In this document: positions 22,576-34,499 of the stretch, piece after piece
How the letters are laid out: each line of letters begins with the position of its first letter
Position numbering within the stretch: the first letter of the stretch is position 1
Source: Ehretia macrophylla
Lineage: Eukaryota > Streptophyta > Magnoliopsida > Boraginales > Ehretiaceae
Direction of reading: 5' to 3'
NCBI GenBank assembly: GCA_037974665.1
Contig: CM075764.1
Coordinates: 77,826,325-77,890,324, forward strand
DNA length: 64,000 nucleotides
Translations under genes and position numbers: made by a program
Notes under the pieces: model-generated
What the model saw: the letters and a program-made list of their open reading frames with translations, nothing else
What the model was told of the DNA's origin: nothing
The model's database searches: none

Positions 22576-24454
22576 GTGGAGATACCGTTTATGCCTGTTA
22601 CGTGATTATACGTTTATAGTACAAATAGCACAATTAAACGTGTCAAAATTAGTTTTTGAAACTATTTGTAGAATTGGTAGTTTATGAAAATATTACTTGA
22701 AATTAATAGGTTTTTGAATCTATTAGTTTTATACCCATAAATTTAAATAGGATTAAATTGTAGCCCTAAGTTCTTCCCATTAATGTTTTCATAAAACTAT
22801 TTTATGAAATTGTCTTTTTCTTTTAGTTTCATAAAAATGTTTTATGAAAAGGTTTTATTTTCTTTTGTAAAACAGATTTAAAAGAAATTTTTATTATTTC
22901 TTTCGATAAAAGTGTTTTAAAATCTGTTCTGTTAAACAAAAAAAAAAGGGAGTTTTTCAAAATTGCCCCTCCCCCAACAGCCATGGCTGCTCACGGTGGA
23001 GTAGCCACTAGCGCGAAGTCACCACTTCATGCTGACGGCTGCTCAACAGTAGCGTGAAGTAGTGACCTCGCGCTGTTGCTGCAGCCATGGCAACCGCCAC
23101 GAGGAGAACTCTTCGCGGCGGTGGCCATGGTAACCGCTGCGAGAACTGCTCCTCGCGACAGTGACCATGGCAGCCACTCCCGACACGGCTAGGACAGCCG
23201 CGATGATTACTCTTCGCGACTGCAGCCATAGAACCCACGAAGAGTTGTCCTTGAGGCCTTGGCTGTAATTCGTTGAAGATGAGGGGAAATGGGTGGGGCA
23301 GCGGCTATTAGGAAGAAGGAAAAAAAAAGTTTAGGGTCTAGGTAGGGTTTTGAACCCATCCTGAGATTCGGATCCAGTTTGGACTAGGATCCGATTCTGG
23401 ATCCACCGAGACCCATGATCCAAGTTGTTGGGTCATAGGTTATTATGTTTTTCTTTTATCTTGTTTTCTCATTCTGGGCTATTAGGCATATATATTCTGG
23501 GCTATTAGGCATATATGTTGTTTGGACTTCTTTTGGGCTAAATTTAAATTGATTTTAAAATTAGCTTGGACTCCTTTTATGGTTTGTATTGGACATATAT
23601 GTCTTTTGGGCTCATTGGGCCAATACAAGTTCAGATTAGAATAAAATAAGTAAGACTCATTTTATTGTTTGAAATTGGGCCAAGTTTAAATTTAGACTTG
23701 AATAAAATTAAGTGTGGACTTATTTTATTATCTGAATTGGGCTATTGGTTTTTTAGACATAGAGTTGGATAAGATAAGTTGGACTTAGCTTACTTTTCTA
23801 AGGTCTGGGCCTAAATCTAAGTTTTAACAAAATAAGAGTTGGACTTTTATTTTACTGTTTTGGACATAGTTTTTTAATTATTTGTTTGAAAAATTAATTC
23901 AAGAAACCCAAATAGTATATTGACACTTTAAATTAATAAATAGTTTATTAATTAATTAAATATAATTTGATTATATTTATATTTATTTAATTATGAGATA
24001 TTTATGGAATAAATTTAATAAAGAGTTTATTAAATGAATAACCTAATGTAATGTGATTTATATTAGAAAATTAATTATGTTATACTGGTAGTTGATTAAT
24101 AAATAGTTTTTTAATTAATGACTATAAATATAATATGATTATATTTATTTAAATATGTGATATTTGAGGATCCAAATTAATAAAGGTGTTTATTAATTTG
24201 ATAAACCTAGTATAATGAGATTGTATTAGAGATTAATTGTGCTATATTCGTGGATTACTTTTCTTTTAATTGCTATGTATGTGGGTGATTATGTACTAGT
24301 CTTGTGTGTATGAATGGATGAATAAATGGATGGATGGATGTCATTATTTTATTTATTTACCCATTTTGGATTTTATGTAATTATTTAAAATGGGGCTTGC
24401 ATGCCTCTTATCCCTATTTTAAAGATGTAAAACCTCTATTTCCATTTATGTATA
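22576..24454 (+). other. Copia leader with GC-rich repeat block
   Basis: No coding frame is supported. A GC-rich island at about 22960-23260 contrasts with its AT-rich surroundings and contains CCATGG-anchored imperfect repeats of 40 bases (CCATGG at 23085, 23125, 23165). At 23450-23880 phrases such as gggctattaggcatatat and ttgggcc recur, which suggests further short duplications. Confidence 0.5.
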
Positions 24455-26938
24455 TGTGACGCCCGAAAAATTGCATCACATTCATAAATAACTGTAGCAT
24501 ATCTTTTGTGCATTTTATCGTGTTTTATTTCTAATTTGACTATGTTTATTTGATGGTCATTATTCATAAGAAAATCAACTGTCTACTTTGCTCAAATTAG
24601 AATTTTTCCTAGATAGTATAACTTATAAAAGGAATCGGGAACTTGTGGTTTTGGGCTTCAGAGGTCGGGAACACGCGTTAGGAAAATAATTCGTGCTTCA
24701 TTTGAATAGTGTAACATTAGTAAAATATTACTTTTAACTAGTTAACATTTAATAGGAGTTTTATGCTTAGTTGACCATGTTATACTAGCCTTAGACTTAA
24801 AATAATACAATATACATATACTATATACATAATACATCACATATACTTGCATAATGCTCAAAAAACAAAATCAATAATACCCAAAAAGCCCCCCCCCCCA
24901 CCCGACAGCCCTAAGGAGGAAGGAAAGGAAAATTCTTCAACTTCTATGCATGCAATTGGTCTCTTGGCTTGGTTTAGAAGAAGTTTGAGGCATCTAGGAG
25001 CATCAACCACTTGCTTACACCAATAATTTGTGAGGGAGCTTGCATATTTTTCATGTTTAAGTTTATGTCAACTTTTGAGATTTTGTGATTTGATGATTTT
25101 GGCTATTGAAATACTTAAATATTGTGATATACATGCTATACATAATATATAGACCATGCTTGAGTAGTTTGATAGCTATTTCCATGGTTGAATGCTCGAG
25201 TTCTTGAAAGAGATGATGAATAGTGCTTGATTTTAGGGTTTTGCTATAACTTGTTATTTAGAATGAATTGATGCTACTTATAGGGGCTCTAGATGATATT
25301 GAAACTAGTTAGATGCGAATTAGCTAAAATTTAAAAAAATGGGTTTTTTCATGAAATGTAATTCGGGCACATTTGGACCTTAGATTAGGTATCCATAGGG
25401 CATAGAAACACTTTTGGTGCTTCCATTGCGTTAAACTGAGGGCCGGATAGGGTAGTTGTAGTTAAAATCCACTCGAGGCCTTCCCGAGCTTTTGTCTCCA
25501 AAATGGGTTTTCAGAGCGTAGATATGTGTCTTTTAGTATTCCTAGGAATGTAGTACAATTGGTTTATAGATTTGGGTCCTTGAATTTCGTATAGAATGAG
25601 AATTGTATAGTTATCAAAGGGCAAAATGTGAGAAATGGATACCTTTGTGCTTGCATGAGCTTGTAGATGCTTGTTATGTGTCCAAATGCATGTCTAAGGT
25701 ATAATCAAGCTAGTTGAAGAGTTTGTGGAAAAGTATGTTATTTGTCTATTTTGTATTTATACAGTTATTTCATGTTTAATGGCTTATATTGTGTTTAATT
25801 GCAAGGACGACCTACTTTGTCGTCCTTCTTATGTGATTATTGATATTCTTGGCTTTCGTGATCTTGACTCGGGATTGCGCAACCTTCTCGGACATGGTAG
25901 CGTCGAGAAACTTCGGGCAGCATCGGCTGTCGGTCTCTCTCGACTACTATGGTGCCTATTCCCTTTCTCGTTAAGTATACTCCACTACCCCATAAGCGTG
26001 GTTCACCTTGTTGAGGCATATGGACCTACATCAAAAGAAATGGGTCGTAGGATCGGGGTACATCCAGAGTACCCCATTTGGAGGAATAAGGGGTTTTCCA
26101 GTACTTGCTTGAAGATCTTGGCTCGTGGTTCATGATTGAAGACAAGAAGATGAACTGTATCCTTTTTATACATGTTTAAATATTTGTTTGAATAGCTTGT
26201 TATATTGTGTTGCTTATGTTATTATCCTTATTGCATTGCACGAAACCAATTGCAAAAATACCCCCGCTTACCTGTATCTCCTCCCTCGCTGGGCAACTTT
26301 GTTGTTTACTCCTCTTTTAACATGTTTCAGGAGAGGCTGAGGTGAATCCCCTGTTGGCAGCTGTAGAGGAAGAATAGGAAGTTCAAGTAGAGCAGCTTCC
26401 GTGATTACTTGTGTGTTGAGGTTGGATGTTATGTGCAGACTATGTGAAGATGTTATTTGTTGTTCATTTTGAGACCTTTAAGGTCTTGTATGTAGATGTG
26501 TTGAAATTTAAAGTTTATAATTAACTTGTAGTCTTGAATGTTGTTGAAGTAGTTGGCATGTGATAGTTAACGGTAGACTTACTGCTTTGGTTGCATGCTT
26601 GTGTGTAAAGGCTTGTTAAAGGGAGGACTTAATATATAAGTAAAGCTGAATAGGATTAAAGTGGTAAGACAAGTAAGTTATGTTTTAAAGTTGTTATAAC
26701 CACGTTTTGTAAGCTTGTATGATATGCTTTTGTTGAGTTCCAAGGCTCGAATGGCCTTGAGGAGTTTGTTGGTTATGTTGAATTTGAAGGATGGGATTGT
26801 ATGAGAAGTTTGGTTGTAGAAAGGGGGTTGAATGTGATTATTTGCAGGTACCAGTTAGTCCACAATACAGAGGAGACTATGTCCGTATACCGGGTCTGGA
26901 CTTAACCTTTGTTGTGGGCTTGGGTTGGGGGCGTTACA
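24455..26938 (+). mobile_element. Gypsy solo LTR (2484 bp) inside the copia leader
   Basis: It starts TGTGACGCCCG and ends GGGGGCGTTACA, and is a full-length relative of the LTR at 6342-14497 and of the 3' half of 41195-45815. It carries the family hairpins (25803-25827 perfect; 25893-25951). No clear 5-bp target duplication is visible; atgta/atgtc near the ends is only a weak candidate. The open frame through 25725-26135 is LTR sequence, not a gene. Confidence 0.85.
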
Positions 26939-28699
26939 ATGTCCGCACTAGATTAGGAATCTATATACATAAATGTAATTGAAGATCAACATGAAGACAT
27001 CAAGAGTTGGTTGGCCCGGTTCGCGAAAGGAGTTTTGTGAAGTCCAGAAGGAGCAATCCATTTATTCGTCTCATGGGTCCTTTATTTGATTTAGGTATTC
27101 AACCCAATGGCTCGGGTTGATAGTGTTCCTAGTCGATGATCATCCTGATTTATTTTATGCATTTATTATTTATGTGATAAATGCATGTATGTTTCTATTT
27201 CTTTATGCGATAAATTGAAATTAGAAGCATGTGAAAAGTGATACCTTAATTAAGATTTGTAAATCTTCTCAATCTTAATATTAAGTCAATAATGGTATAG
27301 TATTTGGAAGTCTATATCATTGCCTTCCATTATCATAGACCAATATTATATTATATAAATGGATTGCCAGCTATGGATACATAGGGGTGCTAATTTATTA
27401 TAATATCAATTGATCTATTTATGCATGAGATATGACAAATTATGATTCTCATTAGTTCTAATAATCTGTTGTATGAGGAATTAGTGTTGCAGTTCCCAAT
27501 TTGTCAAGATAATGGGTATGACTTAACCAATTACATATGACCAATAATCTGTTGAGTAAGGTCAAATGAATTGGAGGCAAAAAAAAAATTGGAATTTGTA
27601 TTTGATGCATTGAGTAATGGTTATTCACCTATTTATTTAGTTTCACCAATAATCAGTTAAGTGAGGTAAATCTAAGATAGATGGGCCTCCAATTCCACTA
27701 AGAAAAACCTTGACTTGGTTTTTCCGTTTCTCACTAGAGAAGTGTAGGATTCAAAAAATTTAGTGGGGGCATTATTTGATTTAAAGACCCAAGTCAAATA
27801 GTTAAATAATACAATTATCTAATATTCTTAGTATTTTTTGCAATTTAAATGTCGAACATGAACCCACCCTTCTATTATTTAACTAGACCAAACTTCGTTG
27901 ACTAGCTCTATGTCTTGAGAATTGTTCTCAACTCCGAGAAAGTCGTATGCATTCTAGATGCCCTAACAAATTGTCAGATGATGCAATAGAGAAGGAATTG
28001 AGACATTTTTAGAAAATGAAAGAATGATGAGCTAAAGACTGGAGAGTAGCTCTTATGCAATATGGATAATGTATCCATCATCAATACTTGCTTACAAGAG
28101 TTGTATAGTAATCAAAGTAGGACAACTAGATATGAGATATCTAGAGAAATACTAGATATAAGATATCTAGAAACTTGTCCCAAATAAAGGATGACTAAAG
28201 TAATAGATTTGAATACATATATTCTCAAGATGAGCATCTTGAGTCCATGAGTTTATTCATGGTTAATCATATGTAGACAAATTTAGTCCTCAAAGTCATT
28301 TCCTAATTCCCTCTCATTGTTCATAATGTAATTTTTCATATAAGTGCATTTAACATAACTCTTGAACATGAAGGTCATGTATCAAGGGCAAATCTTGAAA
28401 ATTGAAATCAGTTGGCAAAGGGAAAATGTTTCCACTGTGAGAAAGAACAAACACCAAGAGAGGAAAAATCCAAAGTACTTCAAAAGGGTTTGAAGACAAA
28501 TGGATGTCCTCTATAGGAATATCTCATTTCCTCAATTTTGGTCTAACCATCTAGATATTCATTAATTTGAACAATTGTTGTTCTTACATAGTGTCACTAG
28601 AAACATAATATCTATTTTATGGACAATGAATGTTTCATTTATTTGAGAAATAAATGTGTTGACACTAGTGAATTAATGAATAAAGTTTACATACATAAT
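26939..28699 (+). other. Copia leader and gag region, decayed
   Basis: No open frame of length. A motif of the type ccaataatctgttgagtgaggt recurs at about 27461, 27541 and 27646. Fragments before integrase probably derive from gag, but no zinc knuckle can be pointed to with confidence. Confidence 0.4.
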
Positions 28700-30958
28700 G
28701 TAAAGTATGATGGAAGGAAAAACAAGCAATGAGAGAAATTTTGAGATGTGGTTAACTCTAAACTATTGTAGCACTTACGATGAGGTCATTTAGGAGAAAC
28801 AAGAACTACTCAGTTGGTGAAAGAAGGACTGATAAATCCATGTGGGCCCAGATCCATTCCCAACATATGGATTATGTATTCTCAATAAGATGACCAATTA
28901 AGATCACCCTTTGTAGGACAAAGGTAAAAGAACTTTTAGAGTTAATAAACAGATGTGTATGGGTCATTTAATGAAATAGCCCAATTAAGGATTTAGCTAC
29001 TTTATCATTACCTATGATCTATCACAGGTATATGTATCTGAATTATTTGAAATGTTCAAGGAACTTAGAGCTAAAGTAGTAAATCAAATTGGAAATAAGA
29101 TTAAGCTCTATGATCAGATTGTGGAGAGTACCTTAATACCGATTTCCAAAAGCATCTCAGAATAAGATGGCATAGTCACTTCATTAATTCCTTATGCTAC
29201 ATCGAAACTTAATGAAGTATTGGAAATAGGAATTTTGCCCCTGTTGGACATGAGCCAGTTAATGATGAACTATACCGACTTACAAGTTAGCTTATAAGTC
29301 TATACACTTCTTACAGTAGTCTAGTTTTTGAATAGGGTCACTTCCAAATTAGTTTTAAGTATTTCATATAAGATATGAAATAACAGGAAACCTAGCCTTA
29401 AGATGTTAAGGATTAGGATTGTCCTGCCTTTATTGAAAGGCTTAGGTCTAATTAGACAAGGGCGATTGGTTATCCCAAGGAATCGTTGCGATACAACTTT
29501 TATTCCCTTGTTGGCTAGAGAGTTTGTTAATAGGTATACCTTCTTCTTGGAAGAATTATTCATCTAGAAAAATTGTATAGGAAGAAAAGTACAACTCAAT
29601 GAGGAGGTCACAGAGTAACCAGTTGATCCGAGAAAGATCGAGAATTTGATTATAGTAGACCCAATCCAAGAGCAACCAATTATTTCACAATGTTTTCGCA
29701 GATAAGTAAATGATAGTGATCATGTTGATGACCCTGTCAGCTATAAAAGACTATGTTTGACATAGACTTCAATGGCTTGAGGCCATAAAATAAAAATTGG
29801 ATTTTTATGCACACCAAGTCTAAAATCTTGTAGACTCACCTAAAGGTATTGTACCTATAGGTTGCAAATAGGTGCACAAGAGAAATAATGGTACAAACGG
29901 AAAGGTGGAGACCTTTAAGGAAAGATAGATAGAAAAAGGTTACCATCATTGACAAGGAGTTAATTATAATGAAATCTTTTACCAGTTGTTGAAATCCATT
30001 ACGATTTATTGGTCACAGTTGTACACTACCATTATGAAATATGGTAGATGGATGTAAAAATGACTTTTTTTCCTGTATGTAGATGACATACTATTGAAAG
30101 GGAACAATGTCAATAAGGTCTAGTTATTAAAGTAAAATCTCTATATACAGTTTGGGTTAAACTACTTAGACCCTTGGAATTCAGAGCTATGACGATAGGT
30201 CAAAGGATTGATAGGTCTTTCCAAATTGTTAAAAATGTTTTAACATACAACATTCTAAAAGGGGATTGTTCTCTTTTAGACATGGCATTTATATCTCTAG
30301 GACTATGAGTCCTAAGGCTACTGATGAAAGAGATTGGATGGATAAGATTCTATGTGTTGCATTAATTGGGAATCTTATGTAGGTCATGCTATGTACAAAA
30401 CCTGATATCGCACATGTTGTAAATGTTACAAGCAAATATCAGTCTAATCCAGGTTAAGAACGCTGGAAAACAATCAAGTATATTCTTAAGTACTTGAGAA
30501 GGACTTAAGATATGTTTTGGTATATAGAGAAGGTGATACATAAAGGTGTTAAAAATTCAAGCTTTAAGTTTGAAGTGGATTATCGAAAATCCACATATGG
30601 GTTCATACTTACCAGTAATGGAGGAGCAGTTAGTTGGAAATATTCCAAATAGAGTACAATTGCAGATTCCAATACTGAGGCTGAGTGCGTTGCTGCATCA
30701 GATACAGTAAAGGAAGCAGTTTGTGGGAGATTGTGGAACAATAACGCAAGCTAAGGAACCTAGGTCTCACCAAAGATCTAAACACGTTAAGAGGCATTAC
30801 CACATCATTCGGAGATTGTGGGAGGAATGACATTGTTTTGCAGTAAACAACGTCATCAATTAATTTTGTTGATCCATTGACTAAGGCAATGATTCAGCAA
30901 TCATTAGATCGCCTTCTTGAGAAAATGGGTATAAGATACCGAAGCAATTGGCTTTAGT
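28700..30958 (+). pseudogene. Copia pol: integrase, RT and RNase H remnants
   Basis: Recognisable only in pieces. The stretch near 28770-28910 resembles the pre-integrase zinc finger, and KELLELINR followed by the core region lies at 28930-29150. RT keeps YVDDILLKGNNVNK (30076 on), with the catalytic DD. The RNase H side shows CTKPDIAHVVNVTSKYQSNPG, KTIKYILKYLRRT, STYGFILTSNGGAVSW and DSNTEAECVAASD. Many stops and shifts show long decay; no functional protein can be made. Confidence 0.8.
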
Positions 30959-32473
30959 GCAAGTGGGGGTTTGTTGGAGTATATGTCCTAAAAGCCAATT
31001 TGTTTTAATTTTAGGACATTATATTTTGCATTATTTAATGAATTAATGGGAAATTTATTTATTTATAATTAATGTGTTAATTAATATTTAAATAAAGTCC
31101 TTAGGTTTATCTTATAAATCTTATTCTTAAGTTGTTAAGAATATAAGTGACGAGATCTATAATAAAAGATAAAATCCTAGAATAAGTCCCCGATCATAGG
31201 ATGAATTAATTGAGCGTTAATTCATCTGGATAGATTGGGGTACAGTCTACTACCTCGATTAATATGAGATATTAATAATAAGGGCAATGAGTCTCACATT
31301 GTCTTAGTAGATGTATAAGTACTTGTTAGGAACAAGTAACTAGACAACAAGTAACTGGACATGATCGATCATATAACAAATTACATAGATGGTCAATAAT
31401 TTGTTATATGCTATAATTGCGTAATTATTCGTTAGATATGAGACACCATGGTTATCTTGTGTATGGAATACCATAATTTGCTAGTGCAAACAATTCGGTT
31501 CTAATCATGGACTGGATCATGTACTCAGTGGTAATGATTTATTCATGCATGGAGATATGTGTGTGTTAGATTTGGAATCCGTCAATAGGGGTCATTTGCG
31601 ATCTATTAATTGAGTAATCGAAAATCCTTGACCGAGGTGGAATAGTGAAAGTCATTCCATAATTCATTGACAAGTTACTAATTAATTAGATTTGGTCATA
31701 TGATTAAGTAAGTGAGTTTGACATCCCTATCCATGACTCTCACTTAATCAGGACGGTAGATGGAAGTAATTAATTATGCGGTAATTATTAGTTATAGGAT
31801 TTGATTTCACTTCATCATTAATTGGGTAGTCGTGATACACTGCTAGGTGTTACTCACGACTTACGAGAAATTAATTAGAAGAGTTCTAATTAAATATTAA
31901 TTGGATGAATATTATTTCGCTGCCAATTAATTATGAACCCGAGAGGTCACACACAAAAGAGATCCGAAAATTAGTCAGTGATAAAATGAATTAAATTTTG
32001 GAGTGTCCAATTATTTAATTGGACTTAATACTGGTTAGATTAGAATTTTAGTCCAGGCAATTTATCAGTCCAAGTCCAAGCATTTAGGAATTGCCCAAAA
32101 GCTAGACCTACCCTGTAAAGTGTTTCCTATAAATAGGAAACTATGACAGACAAAAAAACTAGCACAAATCATGTTTTTATAGAAATATATTTTCTCTAAA
32201 ACTCTGAGTGGGGGTTTTGCTGATTGATGCTCTGGGATCTCGTGTGGATACTTTTAGAGGCTTCATGTGTGGAGAGCTCTGAGATGATCAGATTCTACAT
32301 CGATTTTAGCATCATAAAGGTAATCCTAAAATTCTCTATGCGTATTTAATATTGATTATTTATGCATGTTATTAATCTATGTAATTAGCCATGAACAGGT
32401 GCATGTGTATTTATGTTTTTCACTGCGTTTTATTTAATTGAAAATTTTAAAATACCATGCACGATTCCTAACA
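30959..32473 (+). repeat. Copia PPT and 3' LTR (1502 bp)
   Basis: The purine tract caagtgggggttt (about 30959-30971) is followed by the LTR, TGTTGGAGTATATGTCC at 30972 to CCTAACA at 32473, then the target duplication ttaat. Related LTRs are at 3636-20045 (split) and 46010-47484 (reversed). Confidence 0.88.
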
Positions 32474-33137
32474 TTAATAATAACAAATACATTATAAGTT
32501 TGTGCTAGATTGATTTTCTTTTGATTGAAAATATATTTTAAGGTTTATTTAATGGTATGAGGTTGTACATATTTAAGATATAAGAGCATGAAAATGAATT
32601 GATGATTAATAATTCTATATTTTAATTAACAAACGTAGGATTACAGCAATACAAAGTGAAAAATAATAAAGATTTTATCATTCTCATTAGTTTTTTGCAT
32701 ACCAATCAAATTCTAATTTCACACTAGAATCAATGAATTAGTTTAAATTGAAGAATGACTATAATAAAATATAATATTTAGCTTAAAAGAGCAATTTAAA
32801 ACAAAAGAATTGATTATATAAAATAAATTTTATCTTTTGCATGATCGTTCGTAGCCCCATGATGGTCATTGGCTACCAAATGGCGACAAAAAGTAAAAAT
32901 TTGGTCACCCTTTGGTCGCCAATGGCTACGAAGGGGTGACGAAATGTCCATGTTCATAGGAAGTTAGATTGATTTAGAACATAAGAATATTAAATAACAA
33001 ATACATTATAAGTTTGTGCTAGATCTATTTTCTTTTGATTGAAAATATAATTTAAGGTTTATTTAATGGTATAAAGTTGTACATATTTACGATAAAAGAG
33101 TATGAAAATGAATTGATGATTAATAATTTTATATTAA

Positions 33138-33837
33138 GAGCATGAAAATGAATTGAATCATAGGATACAGGAACTATTGCAGCGCTTGCTGTTGATCCAT
33201 CAACTCAGTGAATATGAAGTGTTTAAGTTGGAAAATTATTGTTGCTGATCCAATGTCTCTATTGTCTCTAATATAATATGTTCTATGCTTTATGGTTTAT
33301 AAAGTTAAAATACTTTCCAGCTTTCGCTTTGTAGGTAGCTTATATCTGTTTTCTTTCTTAGACTCATTATTATGAATGTAGAAAATTTATTCTTCAGATA
33401 TTATAATTTGTTCTCACATTTGTCGAACCTTAAATTCCATCGATATAATTAAACTATATATATATGCATTTCTTTTTTTCTTTTTTCTTTTCACTTTTTC
33501 CCATTTTTTTGGTTTTTTCCCCTTGTTAAGGTTGAACTATACATATATATATAAATATATATAATTAAACTATATATATATGCATTTCTTTTTTTCATTT
33601 TTTTACTCTCATTTATTTTTTATTTTCTTTCTTTTTCTGTTTCGTAGCTTAAAATATATATATATATATATATATGTATATGTATATATATTTTGGCCTT
33701 TCTTTTTTATTCATTTTTATCTTTTATTTTATTTTATTTTATTTTGTTTGCATTTTACGTTTTTACATTTTTTTTATCAAGCTTGCCTTACTTTTTTTAT
33801 TAAATATTAAATATAATTTTTATTTTTAAAAAATTGT
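33138..33837. other. T-rich and TA-rich sequence, no gene
   Basis: This stretch holds low-complexity T-rich sequence and TA repeats (for example 33652-33690), plus a local duplication (aactatatatatatgcatttctttttttc at about 33449 and 33567). The polyphenylalanine open frame here is an artefact of T-runs. It is probably interior of the CACTA-like element. Confidence 0.45.
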
Positions 33838-34485
33838 ATGGCAATGCAATGGCGACCAAAAAGTGGCTACCATATAGAGACAAAAATTAATAAATTAAAA
33901 AAATTAAAACATTTGGCTTCCTAGTGGTGACGATAAAATAGCTACCATATGGCCACCAAAATGCAACTACAAATTTTGGCTACCAAATGGCGACGAACGT
34001 AAATAATTAATAAAAAAAAGATTTAAAATATTTGGCTACCTAATGGTGATGAAAGTATGGCTACCATACGACCACCAAATTGTGGCTAAAAAAATTGGCT
34101 GCCACATAGCGACAAAGTTAAATAATTAACAAAAAATATTTAAAATAATTTGTTACCTAATGGCGACAAAGATTGGCTACCATAGGGTGACAATGCATAA
34201 TTAATTGATACAAAAATTAACAAATTATTTAATAAAATTGTTAATTATAAAAATTAACTAATAATTAATTTTTCTAAAAATTGAGACAAAGGGGCTACGA
34301 AATGTAAAAAAATATACTTTTTTATTTTTTTTCGATTTGGCCACCAAAATGCAACCAAATGACCTAATGGTGACGAAGGGTTTTCTCGACGATACCTTTT
34401 TTGTCGCCCTTTGGTTGCCCAATAGGGGTAGGCGACCTAAGGGCGACGAAATTTTCTTGTCGCCCCAGACCAATTTTTTGTAGTG
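33838..34485 (-). repeat. CACTA subterminal repeats and terminus
   Basis: Dense, diverged copies of ggctaccat/ggcgacgaa in both orientations end at the terminus CACTACAAAAAATTGG (minus strand). In CACTA elements such arrays are transposase-binding sites. The three bases following, aag, could be the target duplication, but the other end is unknown. Confidence 0.65.
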
Positions 34486-34499
34486 AAGGGCAGTGTCAT

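Larger units (their letters stand above)
22356..32473 (+). mobile_element. Ty1-copia element, decayed, target duplication ttaat
   Basis: LTR termini are TGTTGGAGTA and GCACGATTCCTAACA at both ends, with ttaat at 22351-22355 and 32474-32478. The left LTR is reduced to 220 bp and the right is 1502 bp. The interior has a long non-coding leader with a GC-rich repeat, a gypsy solo LTR (24455-26938), and a gag-pol region full of stops. The order integrase, RT, RNase H identifies Ty1-copia. No initiator-Met PBS is recognisable after the left LTR. Confidence 0.88.
21924..34485 (-). mobile_element. CACTA-like DNA transposon remnant, interrupted
   Basis: The right end on the minus strand reads CACTACAAAAAATTGGTCTG (34485 downward), a typical CACTA (En/Spm) terminus. 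It is followed inward by about 650 bases of short repeated motifs such as ggcgacaaa and tggctacca in both orientations, as in CACTA subterminal regions. Two full copies and one partial copy of a 514-bp tandem unit with the same ggcgac/ggtcgcc motifs (21924-22355 joined to 32479-32561, 32562-33075, 33076-33137) are assigned to the same element. Copia element 22356-32473 interrupts the first unit. The left terminus was not found, and no transposase frame is preserved. Confidence 0.6.

Noticed and set aside
23008..23238. 76-codon GC-rich open frame on the minus strand
   Set aside because: It is explained by the 40-bp GC-rich repeat; its Ala/Val/Met repeats mirror the DNA period.
24891..24904. 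C-run as a possible promoter or structure element
   Set aside because: It is a short homopolymer in an LTR with no supporting context.
25725..26135. 136-codon open frame and similar ones at 8156 and 44528
   Set aside because: They lie in equivalent positions of gypsy LTRs, and the wording changes with indels between copies, so they are LTR sequence.
27461..27670. Possible CRISPR-like or satellite array from the recurring ccaataatc motif
   Set aside because: There are only three diverged copies with uneven spacing, inside a decayed copia interior of a plant genome.
30630..30833. Minus-strand open frame in the copia RNase H region
   Set aside because: It is the shadow of the plus-strand RNase H remnant (DSNTEAECVAASD).
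33580..33810. Open frame rich in Phe, Leu and Tyr
   Set aside because: It is produced by T-rich and TA-repeat sequence, not protein-like.
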